Source of the DNA: Gnetum montanum
Lineage: Eukaryota > Streptophyta > Gnetopsida > Gnetales > Gnetaceae
Direction of reading: 5' to 3'
Assembly (NCBI GenBank): GCA_015680685.1
Contig: MNCI01002312.1
Coordinates: 151,305-215,304 of the forward strand
Length of the DNA: 64,000 bases
The notes under the pieces are model-generated. The model was not told the origin of the DNA and did no database searches. It was given only the letters and a program-made list of their open reading frames with translations. The position numbers and the translations under genes were made by a program. Below, piece by piece: positions 1 to 11,645 of this stretch. The stretch's first letter is position 1. Each line of letters starts with the position of its first letter.

Positions 1-317
1 ACTATATAGAATAAGTGATTTAACAAAATAGAAGCCTGTAATGACTCATAGTATTTAACAAAGTTATCTATATTTATGTTATAATAGCTAGTTACTATTT
101 AATATACAAACCCAACCATTTTAACAATCATAACAAAAAATACACATTCATGCTTAGTTTGCTCCATTACCATTGAGTTTATTTAGAGGTATCTAGGCCT
201 TGGTGTTTCTAGAGACTAGTAAACACCTAAACTTAGGTTTGAAAAAATTTCTTCATTTCCTATGATCCCGGTCACAAGACTGAAGGAAACATTGGTGGTT
301 CCAAATGGTCGTCAATA
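1..317 (+). repeat. 3' end of the 5' LTR of element A
   Basis: About 320 bases match 36885-37204 with scattered differences, including shared blocks such as TCTAGGCCTTGGTGTTTC and GAGACTAGTAAACACCTAAA. The PBS-like site follows directly, which fixes this as the U5 end of a 5' LTR. The rest of the LTR lies outside the window. Confidence 0.75.
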
Positions 318-325
318 GTTCTTTT

Positions 326-341
326 TGCACTAGAAGGAGGG
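326..341 (+). other. Primer binding site of element A
   Basis: TGCACTAGAAGGAGGG starts a few bases after the LTR end. Element D has TGGTACTAGAAGGAGGG in the same place. I infer it is complementary to a tRNA 3' end but did not identify which tRNA. Confidence 0.55.
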
Positions 342-359
342 TAAGAACATTAGCTATTA

Positions 360-1960
360 TTTTGAGTTAATGACTGAATAAATTGATAACTCTAAATATT
401 TTGAAAGTCTTAAAAATTTCTCTAATTATAAGACCAATTATTCATTAAAGGATAAACAAGAAAAATTTTTTGAGTTTGGGATAAGTAGTGGAGTAAAAAC
501 TAGAAGGACAAGAAGTTCACCTCTTCTATTTGGTTTATTAGTCTTTAGGGAAAAGCCAAAGAAATATAAGAGTTCAGCCACTAAAAAGAATCCTAATGGG
601 ATGATGAATCTACAACTAGTGCATCCTTAGCAAGGAGTTACACCTTTAAGGTTCCAAAATTACAATGATACTCCTAAGGTAGCTTGCAAATATTTGCTTG
701 AGCCTTTGATTCCTAGAAAAGCTTACTTGGCTGAAGTATACCTTCACTTGTTTCAGTTAGCCTTAGCTCATGAAAATATTTAATACTAAGAGCAAGCTTA
801 TAGGTTGTTTATACCAAATTTGAAGGATATAGCTCAAATTTGATATTCAAACTTGCTAAGAAATAGTATTACAAGTTGGGATGATATGAAAAGCCTTGTA
901 TTGGATTAGTTTGACAATCAATTAGATAAACAACTATAATATAAGTAGTACAAGCTAAGCAATGAGTTGAAGAGTCAATTAGGGATTTCAACATTAAATT
1001 TCAACAAATTTGTGGGCTCTTTCAAAGATAGTATAGACCATTAGATTAAATGCTTAGAGACACTTATCTTAAGGTTGTGAATCCTAATATTTCAATCTAG
1101 TTAAGGGGAACTCAAAACTTTCTAACATTGAATGATTACTTTGGTGAAGCTATATAGTTAGAAAAATAACTAAACCTAAATAATGAAGCTCAAAAAGAAG
1201 AAGAGATAATTATGATCCTTGTGAAAATTTTTCCCAACTTAAAGCACTACCAAAGCCTTCTCATATTAAAATAGATCAAGAGTTAGAAAGTAGAGAATAT
1301 GAAAAAGAAAAAATGAATGAAAGACTTATCGAACAAAGTAGTGAAACTAGAAAAAGTTTTGGTAAAAGTTAAAATAAAGAACAAAAAGAAAAACAAAAAA
1401 CAAGAACATCAAGACATTAAGTTAGTAGATGATGAGGATGAGAGTGATGTTACTATGTCCACCTTCGTCCATATTGAATTTGATAATGAGCTATCTAGTA
1501 TTCACTACATAAGCAAATCTTCTAAGAATGAATCTAGTGATACCTCTTTTCAGTCAAGTTTTAAAGAGGATATATCGTTAGATAAAGAGTGTAATAACAA
1601 TGAAGAAAATAGCTATAATATGTGATCAAAAGAAAAATTAACCACTTCCAAGCCTCAAAATATTATTTCTAACCCATCTACTATGAGGAATATTTTTTAA
1701 CCAAGTGGAAGAGGAAAAATAAAAATAAACAAGATCGAATAGAGAAAAGTACTCAAAATTAGACTTTTAATAAATGGGTGAAGAAATCATGCTTTTAAGG
1801 AGATGAAAAATATAATCTAATTGAGGATCTTAAGCATATCAAGGCTAACATCAATATATATCAACTATTATAGATAGAAGATTAGCAAAAGAAAGCTTTA
1901 AATCTTATTAAAGCAAAAAAGGAAAATTGGAGAGTCAAAGTTAAGTTATGTGTCTAACAT
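360..1960 (+). pseudogene. gag of element A (broken)
   Basis: Capsid-like protein that would package element RNA into virus-like particles. The best anchor is ITSWDDMKSL at 868-897, the gag-core stretch that often reads S-W-(D/E)-x-L in plant gypsy elements. The downstream part is lysine- and glutamate-rich (about 1317-1625), followed near 1820-1870 by a stretch like EDLKHIKANI, which aligns with EDLKKIKANI just before the protease of element D. Many stops, mostly TAG or TAA, and at least one frameshift break it. No intact zinc knuckle was seen. Confidence 0.6.
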
Positions 1961-1979
1961 TGATAAGACAAAAAAAATA

Positions 1980-2440
1980 GCTATAATTGTACTCTTGATA
2001 AAGGAGCTCCTTCATTTCTTTTAACAATAAAGTTAAAAGATAAATGTTTGCATAATTGTTTGGTTGATTCTAGAACTAAATCTACTATTATGTCATTATC
2101 TATATGTAAAAAAATTAGTTTAACTCAGGAATAATTCAATAAAAAGATTATTCAAGTGAACAAAAATAGAGTGAATATTATGGGTCAACTACCTAATGTT
2201 TTGTTAGAAATTCCTTCTAAATCTAGTATAAAAAGTAGAGTAACTATTCAAGTAGTAGATATCCCAAATTCATATAGCCTTTCGTTGAGTAGAAGTTGAA
2301 GTAAAAATTTGTCAAGATACTTATCAACAGATTATTCAAATATGTGGCTACGTTGGAAAGAAATACCAAATCAAATATACATATATAGTGAACCTTTAAT
2401 GAATGAAAACATTGCTTCAAATGGAAAAAACAAAGTTTCT
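1980..2440 (+). pseudogene. Retropepsin-like protease of element A (broken)
   Basis: Aspartic protease that would cleave the gag-pol polyprotein. The region PSFLLTIKLKDK leads to NCLVDSRTKSTIMSL; the catalytic D-(S/T)-G is seen as DSR with Asp at 2066-2068, so the glycine is lost. The C-terminal part, SLSRSWSKNLSRYLSTDYS (about 2285-2345), matches the conserved flap and tail region that in element D reads YGVLLSRTFRNKFG. Frameshifts and stops are present. The next domain is unusually an RNase H. Confidence 0.7.
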
Positions 2441-2496
2441 GGAACAAGAGCTTTTGAATCCAAAATTTTCACACTTAAGAAGTTTATAACTTGTAA

Positions 2497-2991
2497 AAAG
2501 AGAAATTTCAAGATAAGAGAAAGTGGAAGTTATACTTTGATGGTTCTTGTAACTCCAAAGGTGTAGGAGCTAGAGTAGTTTTAGTAAAAGATGATTTCCC
2601 AAAAATTTTAAAGGTATTTCATCTATCTTTCCATTGCATTAACAACAAGACTAAGTATGAAGCTTTGAGTATTGGAATTAAAACAACACTAGAAAGAGGA
2701 ATCAAGGTGATCATGGTAAAAGAAGATTCAAGATTTGTTTGTGAACAAATTAAAGGTAGTTGTATCATAAAAACCTCATTCTTGCTATCTTATAAACAAC
2801 TTGTTTGTAAAATGTTAAACCAGTTTCATCATTATAAAATAGAACATATATGTAAGGAAGATAACCACTTAGTAGATGATTTAGCAATGGCAGCTTTAAC
2901 ATTAGATTTAAAAATGATAGAAAATTATGAAGTGGTAGAAATTAAGAATGAACATCAACCCTCGATATTAGATAACATAAAACATTTATAG
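2497..2991 (+). CDS. Additional RNase H domain (aRNH-like) between protease and RT, element A
   Basis: Open for 164 codons in one frame, with a start presumably supplied by the upstream polyprotein. The four acidic residues expected in an RNase H fold are all visible: Asp in YFDGSCNSKG, Glu in TKYEALSIGI, Asp in KEDSRFVCEQ and Asp in NHLVDDLAMAA. The G-x-G-A-x-V-V-L strand matches the second RNase H of Tat-clade retrotransposons. In the Tat element C here, that domain lies between RNase H and integrase (18930-19330). In element A it precedes RT, and the interval between RNase H and integrase (about 4560-4690) has no room for another copy. It is the best preserved domain of element A. Confidence 0.75.
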   Translation, partial: KEKFQDKRKWKLYFDGSCNSKGVGARVVLVKDDFPKILKVFHLSFHCINNKTKYEALSIGIKTTLERGIKVIMVKEDSRFVCEQIKGSCIIKTSFLLSYKQLVCKMLNQFHHYKIEHICKEDNHLVDDLAMAALTLDLKMIENYEVVEIKNEHQPSILDNIKHL

Positions 2992-3379
2992 GTATTTGAA
3001 GATGATGATCAATTACTTAGGTTTCTCAAGAATAGGTAGGAATTCAAAAATAAAATCATACCCAAAACAATGTTAAGGTTAAAGCCAAATTTCATTCTGA
3101 AAAAAGTAATTGATTATGAACAAGAGTTTAGCAAAATGTTTCTTATAGGAAAAGAAATACAAAATCTAGATGATTGAGCTTATGAAATAGTAAAACTTGA
3201 ATTTACTAAGACACCAAAGATTCTAAACATTACAACGGGAAAGAATTTAGTTTTCAAGAAAAATTTATTATTGTTGTTGAAAAATAATTTACAAAATTTT
3301 TCTTGGTATTATGATGGCCTTAAGGTCTTTAGACTAGATGTGATGACACATAAAATTCCTTTGGTAGATGGTTCTAAGA

Positions 3380-4020
3380 TAGTTAAATAAAAGAAAAGAA
3401 AATTCAATCCATCATTTAAACTAACTATGGAAGCCAAGTTTAGGAAGTTATTACAAAATCAAATCATATATTCAATCAAATATTCAAAATGACTTCTTAA
3501 TCTTGTCCTAGTAAGGAAGAAGAACAATGATATCAGGGTTTTTTATGAATTTTAGAAATTTGAATGAAGCCTCTAAAAAAGACACATATTCACTTTTTAG
3601 AATTGATGAGATGTTGATCAAAGTATTGGGATGTCAAGTATACTCTTTCCTAGATGGTTTTTTATGCTATAATTAGATTTTGATAAATAAGGGTGATAGG
3701 TATAAAACAACAGTCATTACCAAGTGGGGAAATTTTTCTTACAAAAGAATGCCATTTGGATTATCAAATGCTAGAGCTCCTTTCCAAAGAGCTATGGATT
3801 TGGATTTTAAGGATTTAATAGGAAAAATTATCATGATTTATTTAGATGATATTACTATCTATTCAAAGAGGAAGAAAAATCATATTGGCCAACTCCACCA
3901 AATTTTTGATAGATGTTGTGAATATAGTATTTCATTAAATCCTAAGAAATGTATCTTTGGGGTTAAGTTTGGAAGCTTGTTAGGTCATGTAATTTGTCAA
4001 AAATGAATTACTATGGATGA
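3380..4020 (+). pseudogene. Reverse transcriptase of element A (broken)
   Basis: The first third is split over frames and contains stops. From about 3600 to 4006 one frame runs through FLDGF, TKWGNFSYKRMPFGLSNA and the catalytic box YLDD (3839-3850), followed by ITIYS. The two catalytic aspartates of the box and the MPFGL motif are intact. The thumb region NPKKCIFGVKFGSLLGHVI follows. It copies element RNA into DNA in active relatives. The upstream stops make it inactive here. Confidence 0.85.
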
Positions 4021-4189
4021 TTCCTGAATTTAAGTAGTACAGAAGATTAAGCATTCAACAAATAAAAGTCTCTTAGATCTTTCTTTGGAAAGATAAATTT
4101 TGTTAAGAAACTTATCCTAGGATTAACTGAAATTACTAAAACTTTGATGCATATGCTCAATAAAGATGTATCAGTAAAGAAAACACCAA

Positions 4190-4560
4190 AATCAAAGAAA
4201 GCCTTAGTAGAAATTAAAAGGACTATTCAAGAAGCTCCATACTTGGTAAAGCTAAAATTAAAGGAAGATTTCTAGTTATATGTTTCTACCTCAAATGATT
4301 AAATTACTATTGTTTTAACTCAAAGAGACAAAGGTCAAGATGAAGCAATTGGATTTTTGGATATCATCTTAAGGTTTTGAGCTAAATTATTTTGATTTAG
4401 AGAAACAAGAATTCCAAATTTTAAAATCACTTTTATTGTTGGTTTGTATAATGTTAATACAACCTATAGTTAAGAAATTTTTGGCTTAAAATGAAATTGG
4501 ATTAAAATGAGAGAATTGGCTTATAAAACTCCAAGGTTTCAAATTTTCTTTGGAAGTATG
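4190..4560 (+). pseudogene. RNase H (connection-type) of element A (broken)
   Basis: Follows RT without a gap. Seen: KKALVEIKRTIQEAPYLVKL, which is the typical tether entry after gypsy RT, then LYVSTSND and IVLTQRDKGQD. Later parts are in a shifted frame with several stops. It would remove RNA from the RNA-DNA hybrid. Catalytic residues are only partly traceable, and the domain is clearly inactive. Confidence 0.65.
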
Positions 4561-4689
4561 TAGAACTATTAAAGCAATGGGATTAGAAAAGTTAATGAAT
4601 AAAAAATATGAAACATGTATGTTAAGGATTCACAAAGGAAGTTGGTATGAGGAAATTCTAGAATTTCTTACTACAAGAAAAGTTCCAAA

Positions 4690-5520
4690 TGAATTTACTG
4701 CAAGTTAGAAAAGAGATTTCTTCAAAAAGGTAAATAAATTTGTGGTTAAAGATGGAATTTTATATATAAAGGACTTCAAAGAAGTTTTTTTGGAATGCAT
4801 TCATAATAATCAAATTGATCCTATTATAGAACAATTTCATGATCATGCTAATCTGTTTTATGAATCTCCTAAGTTCACAATGTAACATATACTTTGCTAT
4901 GATTTTTATTGGCCTAACATGTACCAAGATAATAGTGCAAAGATTCAAAGATGTTATAAATGTTAGATTCATGGATCAAAAATCAAAAAGGCTAGAGCTC
5001 CCTTAACACTAATAATTATCAATAGGCCATTTCAACAGTGTAGTTTAGATTTCATTGGCACAATTACTCCTTCAAAGGCCAAACATAAATTTATTCTTGT
5101 AGCCACTAACTATTTTTCTAAATGATCTAGAGAAAGAGCTTTTAGGAAAAATTCAACATTAGATGTAATTAAGTTTTTAAAAGATCAGATTCTAAATTTC
5201 TTTGGTATGCCTAAATTTTTGGTTTTTGATAACAGACTTGCTTTTCAATTCAAAGAGTTTTTAAAATGGGCATAAGAGAAATCCATTTTTTTATTTTATT
5301 ATTCTAATTATTTTCATTAGGGGAATGGGTTAGTTGAATCTACAAATAAAAAGTTTATTTCCTATATCAAAAGATCAATGGATGGGAATTTGAAAAATTG
5401 AATCAATTACTTGTAATCTACATTTGGAACTGATTGTAACATATTTAAAAAGGCTATTGGAACATTAACTTATAATTTGGTTTACAGTTTGCCTCCAAGA
5501 GTTACAAATAAAATAAAATT
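4690..5520 (+). pseudogene. Integrase of element A (broken)
   Basis: A zinc-binding-like region (HDHANLF ... CYKC with a stop after it) precedes the core. Candidate DDE residues: Asp at 5048 in SLDFIG, Asp at 5228 in VFDNRLAF, Glu at 5336 in NGLVESTNKK. All three survive, although DNR replaces the usual DNG. In-frame stops interrupt it (for example near 5125 and 5275). It inserts the cDNA copy in active relatives. Confidence 0.8.
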
Positions 5521-5629
5521 ATATGGTTGACTTTAGATTTTGTGCATTATGACCTTACTTATTAAAAGAGAAGTTGAAAAAGATAAGCTAAAGCTAATTT
5601 GTTAAAAAACACTTCTCAAATTAAGATAT

Positions 5630-5868
5630 GGTTTGATAAAAAGACTATAAAATAAGCTTTTAGGATTGGTGATCTTGTTTTACTATAAAATATGAGATTT
5701 AAAAATAATTACAAGAAGTTTTTAGCCAAATGGAGGGGCCCATTCTAGATCAAGAAGCAAGTGTCAAGGGATACATACAAACTCTCCACATTAAATGGAA
5801 TAAAATTAAAGCTTTCATTTAATGCCTTCTACATTAAGAATTACTTTGGGAAACCACCCACAATGTGA
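5630..5868 (+). pseudogene. Integrase C-terminal tail of element A
   Basis: Reads FRIGDLVLL, KKFLAKWRGPF, YKLSTLNG and SFNAFYIKNYF. This is the GPF/Y-type module closing gypsy integrases, equivalent to 55260-55493 in element D and 20431-20622 in element C. It ends with TGA at 5866-5868. Two TAA/TAG stops are internal. Confidence 0.75.
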
Positions 5869-6157
5869 TAAAGCTCAAAAATAGGCAAAGTTGTAAATAT
5901 GTGCATAGCGGGAATTATTAAAAGAATAAATTAGCTAAAATAAAAGCTATTATTACATGTTGTGCAAAATAAATAAGTTATAGTGGAGGTCATATAAAGC
6001 ATGTAAATTAGTTATAGAAGTAGCTGTAGGTTTTAAAAATTGAAATTATATAAGGGAGTTACAATTAGCTAGCATTGACAAAAAGGTTTAGCTTCAGTTT
6101 TCAACTACGTTAATAGAGAAATTCAATTCCATTTTTCAATTAAAGTGAGCTTAGCAA

Positions 6158-6772
6158 ATGGCAGTTAAAAGGCCTTTTATTCCACAAATGATTGGCTACT
6201 ATCCAAAACACATTTTAAGGGGTTTTTACAAGGCAAAAGCTCATGGGACTTACCATGATAGCCCTTTCCTACTTTAGCTTATAGCCAAATTTAGCTTCCT
6301 CACTAGTGATCACTCTATTCATTCCAATATTTGGAGCGAATTTTCCCGATATGTAGTAAATGCTAAGCTTCAAGAAGAGCTTGACTATGATGATTCCTAG
6401 GAAGAAGCTTTCATTTCCTAGGACACTGAGGAAACTAGCTATGAGGAGCATCACAAGTCAATAATGGAGAAACTAGTTGAAAAAGGGAAGGAGATAATTT
6501 TGGGTAATAATATTGTAAAGGATAATGTGAGGGTTGAAGAAGTGGGAGTACCAATAAAACAAGAGAAAGAAAAGAAAGCTTAGATTACAACAAGAATTAA
6601 GTATAATAGAATCCAAGATAAGAGAATTCCTAAGAGAGTTACTTTCACCTTTCTCTTTCCTTCTTCTGAGTAGCTTATGGTATGGCTTCACATGTACAAT
6701 TTTCATTTCTATTTCTTAGGAATGGGGCTTTTATACCAACAAGCCTTAAGTTTGATGGAAATTTTCCTCTAA
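6158..6772 (+). pseudogene. Extra ORF downstream of integrase in element A, function unknown
   Basis: From ATG at 6158 one frame runs 204 codons to TAA at 6770, broken only by TAG codons (five seen) and no frameshift. It starts MAVKRPFIPQMIGYYPKH, has an acidic middle (EELDYDDS, DTEETSYEEHH) and a lysine-rich stretch (PIKQEKEKKA). I do not recognise it. Extra ORFs after pol are known in some Tat-type gypsy elements. A single-frame structure with only TAG interruptions argues that it was once coding. Confidence 0.5.
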
Positions 6773-8237
6773 AAAGATTTACTATTTTTCACTATAAAAA
6801 GTCCAATAAAAAGCTTTAGATACAATTAAACTCATAGAGTATTTTTTTAGTTTAAATTGTGTCTTTGATAATTTCTTTAAGAATTTTAAGAAAGATAAGA
6901 AATGTTGGTACATTTCCAACCATTTTATGGAGTAGAATTTATAAGGTTGTAGCACTACAAGTAAATTATTACCAAAAATAATGAAGAGCTTAAGATTGAA
7001 AAGAGATTCCATGCTAAAAGAAGAGAGGATTCCTAAGCTAAAGAGCTATGGAGGTATTAAAATTTGAATGATGGTATATGTTCCTTGAAGTGTTTCTAGA
7101 TGCCCATGCAATAAGCCAAAAAAGATCTTTAGAATAATAGCTTTTGTAGACTATATAATATAATTGAACAAGCAAGCTTACCTTATTACTTTAAAATAAA
7201 AGCTTCAATTCCAGTTCATTTTTACCTCTAACACACAAGCTATTGTTCAATTAAAGTCCTAAAATTGGAAAAAGAATGAGATGAGCCATGCTAAGACTAA
7301 TAGAAGTAGAAACTATTTTAGCCATGGAAAACCTTGTGATAAAAAGCTTCATTGCATTGAATTTAAACATAATAATCCCATTATTTGCAGCTTATTTTGC
7401 TTTTGATCCTACCATTAGCTCCTTACAATAAGGATCCAGGATCATGAAGGCAAAGAAGGATTAGCAAAGATATTTAAGCTTCAAAAAAGAAAGGAAAGGA
7501 AGCTACATAAGCTATTATCAAAGTATCTAATTTATTAGAAGCATTATGATCATAATGGCTTAAAGAATAACTTAGCACAATACATTACCTCACAAGCTAT
7601 TTCAATCAAGCCTTGGTATGGAGACTTTAGATATATGATGAAAAGTCTAAGCTACAATATTGCATGTAATAAGAAGAAAAAACATCTTGTAAGCTTTGTG
7701 GAATTGATCTAATGAAGATCTTTTGGACATTTAAGGATTCTCATCTATATGAGATTCATTGATGTAGTTGCTTCAAAGCTCTTCTTGATTTTTCGACACC
7801 ACATCAACTTTGCTACATATCATCTTTTCACATCATCTTCTCTTCATATTAGCACATTTTAGTGCATAGAAAATTTGATCATTGGAAATCCAAAAATCCT
7901 AGGTTGCAGTAACCTACCCTTGAATCCCAAGGGTCTCCAAAAATAATATTCAAGGTGCTCTAGATGGTCTTATCAATCACCCAAGTGCTCTAAATGAAAT
8001 GAAAATAAAAATAGAATGACATATTTAAAAGAAAATACATTATCACATAATTAAAATTGAAAATAAATCTACATGACAACGAACCTAAAAAATTTAATAA
8101 ACCAAAGTGTAAAGTCCAAAAAGTACATATGGGCACTCAAAGGAAAAGAAGCTTGAATGAAGCTTGAATGACGCTTGAAGCCTGTTGGAGCTAGTAGATT
8201 GTGTTCTATAGTTGATCTCCATGGTTTAGGTACTTCC
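6773..8237 (+). other. Decayed 3' part of element A and flank, no clear gene
   Basis: Up to about 7750 one plus-strand frame has unusually few stops and lysine-rich content, so it may be further decayed coding sequence of element A. It includes a run near 7440-7530 rich in AAAGGAAAGG. From 7750 to 8237 I see only AT-rich sequence with a short direct repeat GAAGCTTGAATGA near 8148-8172. No LTR, RNA gene or known protein was recognised. Confidence 0.35.
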
Positions 8238-8305
8238 TGAAACACCATCAATTTTAGGGCTCCCATGATTCATCATAATCCCAAAATTTGGGTAAGGATC
8301 TCTAC
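8238..8305 (+). repeat. Remnant of the 5' LTR of element C
   Basis: TGAAACACCATCAATTTTAG and the following 45 or so bases match the start of the 3' LTR at 22426, then similarity stops. No PBS or U5 is visible before gag. Confidence 0.7.
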
Positions 8306-8930
8306 AAGCATAGTGTCACACTAAACTATGGGGCATAGCAACCCTATCAGTGCGGGGCATAGCAACCCTATCAGTGTAGTAGTTCCTGCACTATCCACTA
8401 CGTTACACTATCTACTGCGTTACACTGTCCACTACATTATGCTATCTACTGTGTTATGCTATTCACTACGTTACGCCATCCACCATGATATGCTACCCAT
8501 TGTGTTACATTGCCTATGTCCTATGTGGCAAAGAAGCCCTATCAACATAGCAAGTGTAACAATGAAGGAAACCAGTTTCCAATACTTCCAAGTGTACCAA
8601 GTTTTAGCCTACCTCTCTTATAGTTTGCAACTATTGCGTACACATATCTTTCTTGTTTCTATTTTTTTCATAACAAAAAAATGAATCCTATTATCACTGT
8701 ATTTTCTACTTGAGTTTGTAGGTGCCTCACTTTGTTCCATCCATGATAGATTTCGAGTGACCACCCAACCCACCATAGGTACTGCGGTAGTCCCTTAGAC
8801 TACGATAGCAATCCCCTAAATGTTTACTCCAAGATGAAGAGTGATATAATTTTCTGTGTGCAAATTAGACTGTCCGCACTTAGGAGTGATATAATTTTCT
8901 TGACAGTCTAATGGTAGATTCACTCTTCAT
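8306..8930 (+). other. Leader of element C with ACTACG/TGCTA-rich repeats
   Basis: Contains the duplicated block GGGGCATAGCAACCCTATCA (8331 and 8354) and short variants of CCACTACGTTACACTATC at 8390-8520. No protein was recognised in any frame. AGTGATATAATTTTCT occurs twice (about 8841 and 8885). Confidence 0.5.
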
Positions 8931-8939
8931 CAAGTAAGT

Positions 8940-10450
8940 AGATCAAGAGAATGGGACACAACATCTCACTATGAGGAACTGTTTCAGAATGGGTTTGTGT
9001 ATTTTCCATGTCCTTGAAGGGTAAAGCCTTGGACTGGTACCACGTGCTTCCCCGTGCCTCAATCTCAACATTGGAGGAACTGTTAAGCTAGTTTGTGACT
9101 TGCTTTAAGTACAAACTAAAGCTAGAAGTCACTTTGGATCAACTTATGAGCATTAAATAAGAGCCACTAGAATTTGTGCAAAAGTTCATACAACGATGGA
9201 GTGCTACCCTAAATGAAATTTGTTAACTAATTGGTAAATGATTTCAAATGTGCAATAAATGATTTCATTAAATCCAAATTATAATATTTGGCTCCACATC
9301 CACATTCCCTTAGTTCGGCCTTCGCTCAAACCAAGAGTATCCAAGATGTAGCGAGGGCTAGTAGGGATCCAGCCTATGTAGTATATAAAAATGCACACAC
9401 AAAGAAGGACAAGGAGAGAGGAAAAACCACAACAACCACAATGGTTATTGTAGCCCATGAAACCATCAAGGGTAAATAGAAGGATAAAGCATCTAAAAAT
9501 CATTCCACAACCAACATAGCACTAGACCCTAGCAGCACTAGGCAACCTTCAACCTTAGCAATTACTACCCAAACTTTGGTAAGGCCAAACTTTGAGCACA
9601 AGGATCGTTCAAAGTATACTCCCTTACCAATCAAGCCATTTGAGCTTCTAAAATAATTTCTTGGAGCTTGGCACATTCAACAAAGATTGATGTTAGATGA
9701 GGCTCTTAAATTTCATTATAGGTACTATGAAATCCTCTATGACCCCTCCATGGTTGCGCCTAATGGCCCACCAGTACCTAAGAATCTTAGACTTGAACGC
9801 TTCTGTGATTATCATCAAGTGTGTGGGCATGAAACAGACTATTTCTTGGGAGTAAAATATGATATCCAATGAATGATCAATTAGGGTAAGCTTGTGTTAT
9901 ATGAGAGTAATCCTTTCCAAACTAAAAACAAATCGATGCATGTTTACAAAGACCCTCTAAATGCTAAGAACACAGGTTACAATATCAATGTCATTGGCAT
10001 TAACTACAAAGTAGACTTGCAACATGAGCCATTTGTGGTTCGTGTACATTCCCTCAATCCTCAAGAATTAACAACAATCACTTTGCAAATCTTGTTTTTC
10101 ATTAAAGTCCCTCCTTAGACATCGGTCCCACCTTTTTTGCTTAACACTACATCACCTACTACCACAACAACTAAAGCACCTTTTGTTATCAAGGTGCTCA
10201 AGGATATGGCTTCCTCTGCAACCCAAGGTCCAATGATAAGAACTACATCACAATGTTCCCATCCAAGGAAACGTGAAAATCACTTAGTAGACAAGTTGGC
10301 TAGAGAGTGCACTACGTTGGGCCCCCCTAAGCCCACCCCTCTATCAGCCGTTCCCATGACTTCATCATCGAAGGCTATAGGTAACATGCGACAAGCGCCC
10401 TATGAGCCAATGAAACTTATCATTCAATCTAAACCCACTCCTCCATAGGA
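8940..10450 (+). pseudogene. gag of element C (broken)
   Basis: Capsid-type protein. LKGKALDWYHVLPRAS, split by one frameshift near 9030, then EELLS, KLKLEVTLDQL and EFVQKFIQRW form the standard retrotransposon gag core (about 9013-9215). A zinc-knuckle-like stretch, CDYHQVCGHETDYF at 9796-9843, has Tyr where the last Cys is expected. GVKYDIQ follows, as in Tat gag proteins. Several TAG/TAA stops replace expected glutamines, for instance in the core. Confidence 0.75.
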
Positions 10451-10789
10451 AATTCACCTTTTAGGACATAGAAGAAGCAAAGATAAACAAATAACTAGAT
10501 AATGAACAAGATTTCTTAGATGCGCTTTCACAAGTAAAATAGGATTCAAAGAAAAAGAATACAATGTTAAGATTATATGACCTAGTAATGACTTCTATGG
10601 TGCATCATGAGGCCTTGGTTCACATGTTAGCATCCATTCCTATTAACAAAAACATGCCAGCTAAGAAGAAAGCTATCCATGCAGTTATGCTTCCCCCTAT
10701 GGTTGAAGAACCATGGCCAACCCAATTTACATTTCAAGACAAGGCCATCAAAGATGACCTTGAAAGGGTCAAGTAACCACAACCCCCAT

Positions 10790-11423
10790 GTTTATCATGA
10801 TTTGGGTGGGTCAATACAAATTTTGCAGAGTACATGTTGATGACGGGACTGCTACTAACGTGATCCTGTTTCCCATTGTTGACAAGTTGGTACTGGTAGA
10901 TTAAATCAAGCTTACAATAACTTCCTATCTAAAATAATTTAATGAAGCATGTGTCATACTCAAAGGCATTATTAACACCAAATTTGTGGTGAGGGACTAG
11001 TTTCCCACCAACGTAGAATTCATTGTGGTGGAGGAGATGCCTAGGTTCAACTTCATCTTGGGGAGATCATGGTTAGCCCAATTAAGAGTAGTCTCCTCAT
11101 CCTTACACCAAGAAATCCACCTACCCTACATAGATAGAGAAGTGATGATATTTGGTGATGAAATAGTCCCCCAAGCTATAAATAATATAGACATAGAACA
11201 AGGGTTAGAGATAGAAATCTCTGAAAACCCATCACCCATCTACAATGAAGCCCCATGTTCAACAGATGAGCTGCCCAAAGCTGCAAACTTAGACCAGGAA
11301 ACCACTTGGGCTAAGTTGCCTTTCCAAATAGCAAATGACAACATAGAGGAATATCATCACAAAGCTTCTCATCCATACACTCTACCTAGTGCACAATGGG
11401 TTAGGAAACAATTGTGTAACTAA
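10790..11423 (+). pseudogene. Protease region of element C (broken)
   Basis: The active-site candidate is VDDGTATNVI near 10830 (D-G in place of D-S-G). Later comes VEEMPRFNFILGRSWLAQL, the conserved ILGR-x-W-L segment, then HQEIHLPY and an acidic tail ending at 11423. The homologous minus-strand stretch in C' is 46990-47519 (VEETPRFNVILGRPWLA). Stops occur between the two parts. It would process the polyprotein. The reading frame ends before the antisense cassette. Confidence 0.75.
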
Positions 11424-11534
11424 AGACTATCTCTAATTCAATTCCATGAATGCTTGGACTTAATACTCCTGTTCTTTTTGATTTCACATTATGTTCACTA
11501 TTTGCATTATGTCCATTATTTGTATTAATTATCT

Positions 11535-11645
11535 TAGGATGGCCTGGAATGGCCTTAAACTATCGCCATGGCCTACTAAGGCCTAAAACTGGCAACCGAC
11601 CCTTGGAAGTTACATTGCGATGGCCCAAAATGTCCTTAAACTAGA
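11535..11645 (+). repeat. GGCCTTAAACTGGC-type repeats, left copy
   Basis: Three degenerate units (GGCCTTAAACTATC, GGCCTAAAACTGGC, GTCCTTAAACTAG), about 35-45 bases apart. The same motif forms arrays at 16885-17085 and 20650-20985. Its reverse complement occurs in C' at 37640-37824 and 46589-46625. Confidence 0.65.

Larger units (their letters stand above)
1..7750 (+). mobile_element. Element A: decayed Ty3/gypsy LTR retrotransposon with an RNase H domain ahead of RT
   Basis: Domain order read directly from translation: LTR 3' end (1-317), PBS-like site (326-341), gag, protease, an extra RNase H (2497-2991), RT, the usual RNase H, integrase, an integrase tail, and a further ORF at 6158-6772. 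No matching 3' LTR is seen before 8238, so the right end is lost or degraded. The LTR 3' end is repeated at about 36885-37204, which places both in one family. Gag and protease resemble those of element D and both share an ACTAGAAGGAGGG primer-site core. Clade assignment below Ty3/gypsy is left open. Confidence 0.85.

Noticed and set aside
6158-6772. TAG read as an amino acid (altered genetic code)
   Set aside because: TAA and TGA stops and frameshifts are common in the other elements, and the plant nuclear code is standard. Decay of CAG codons explains the pattern.
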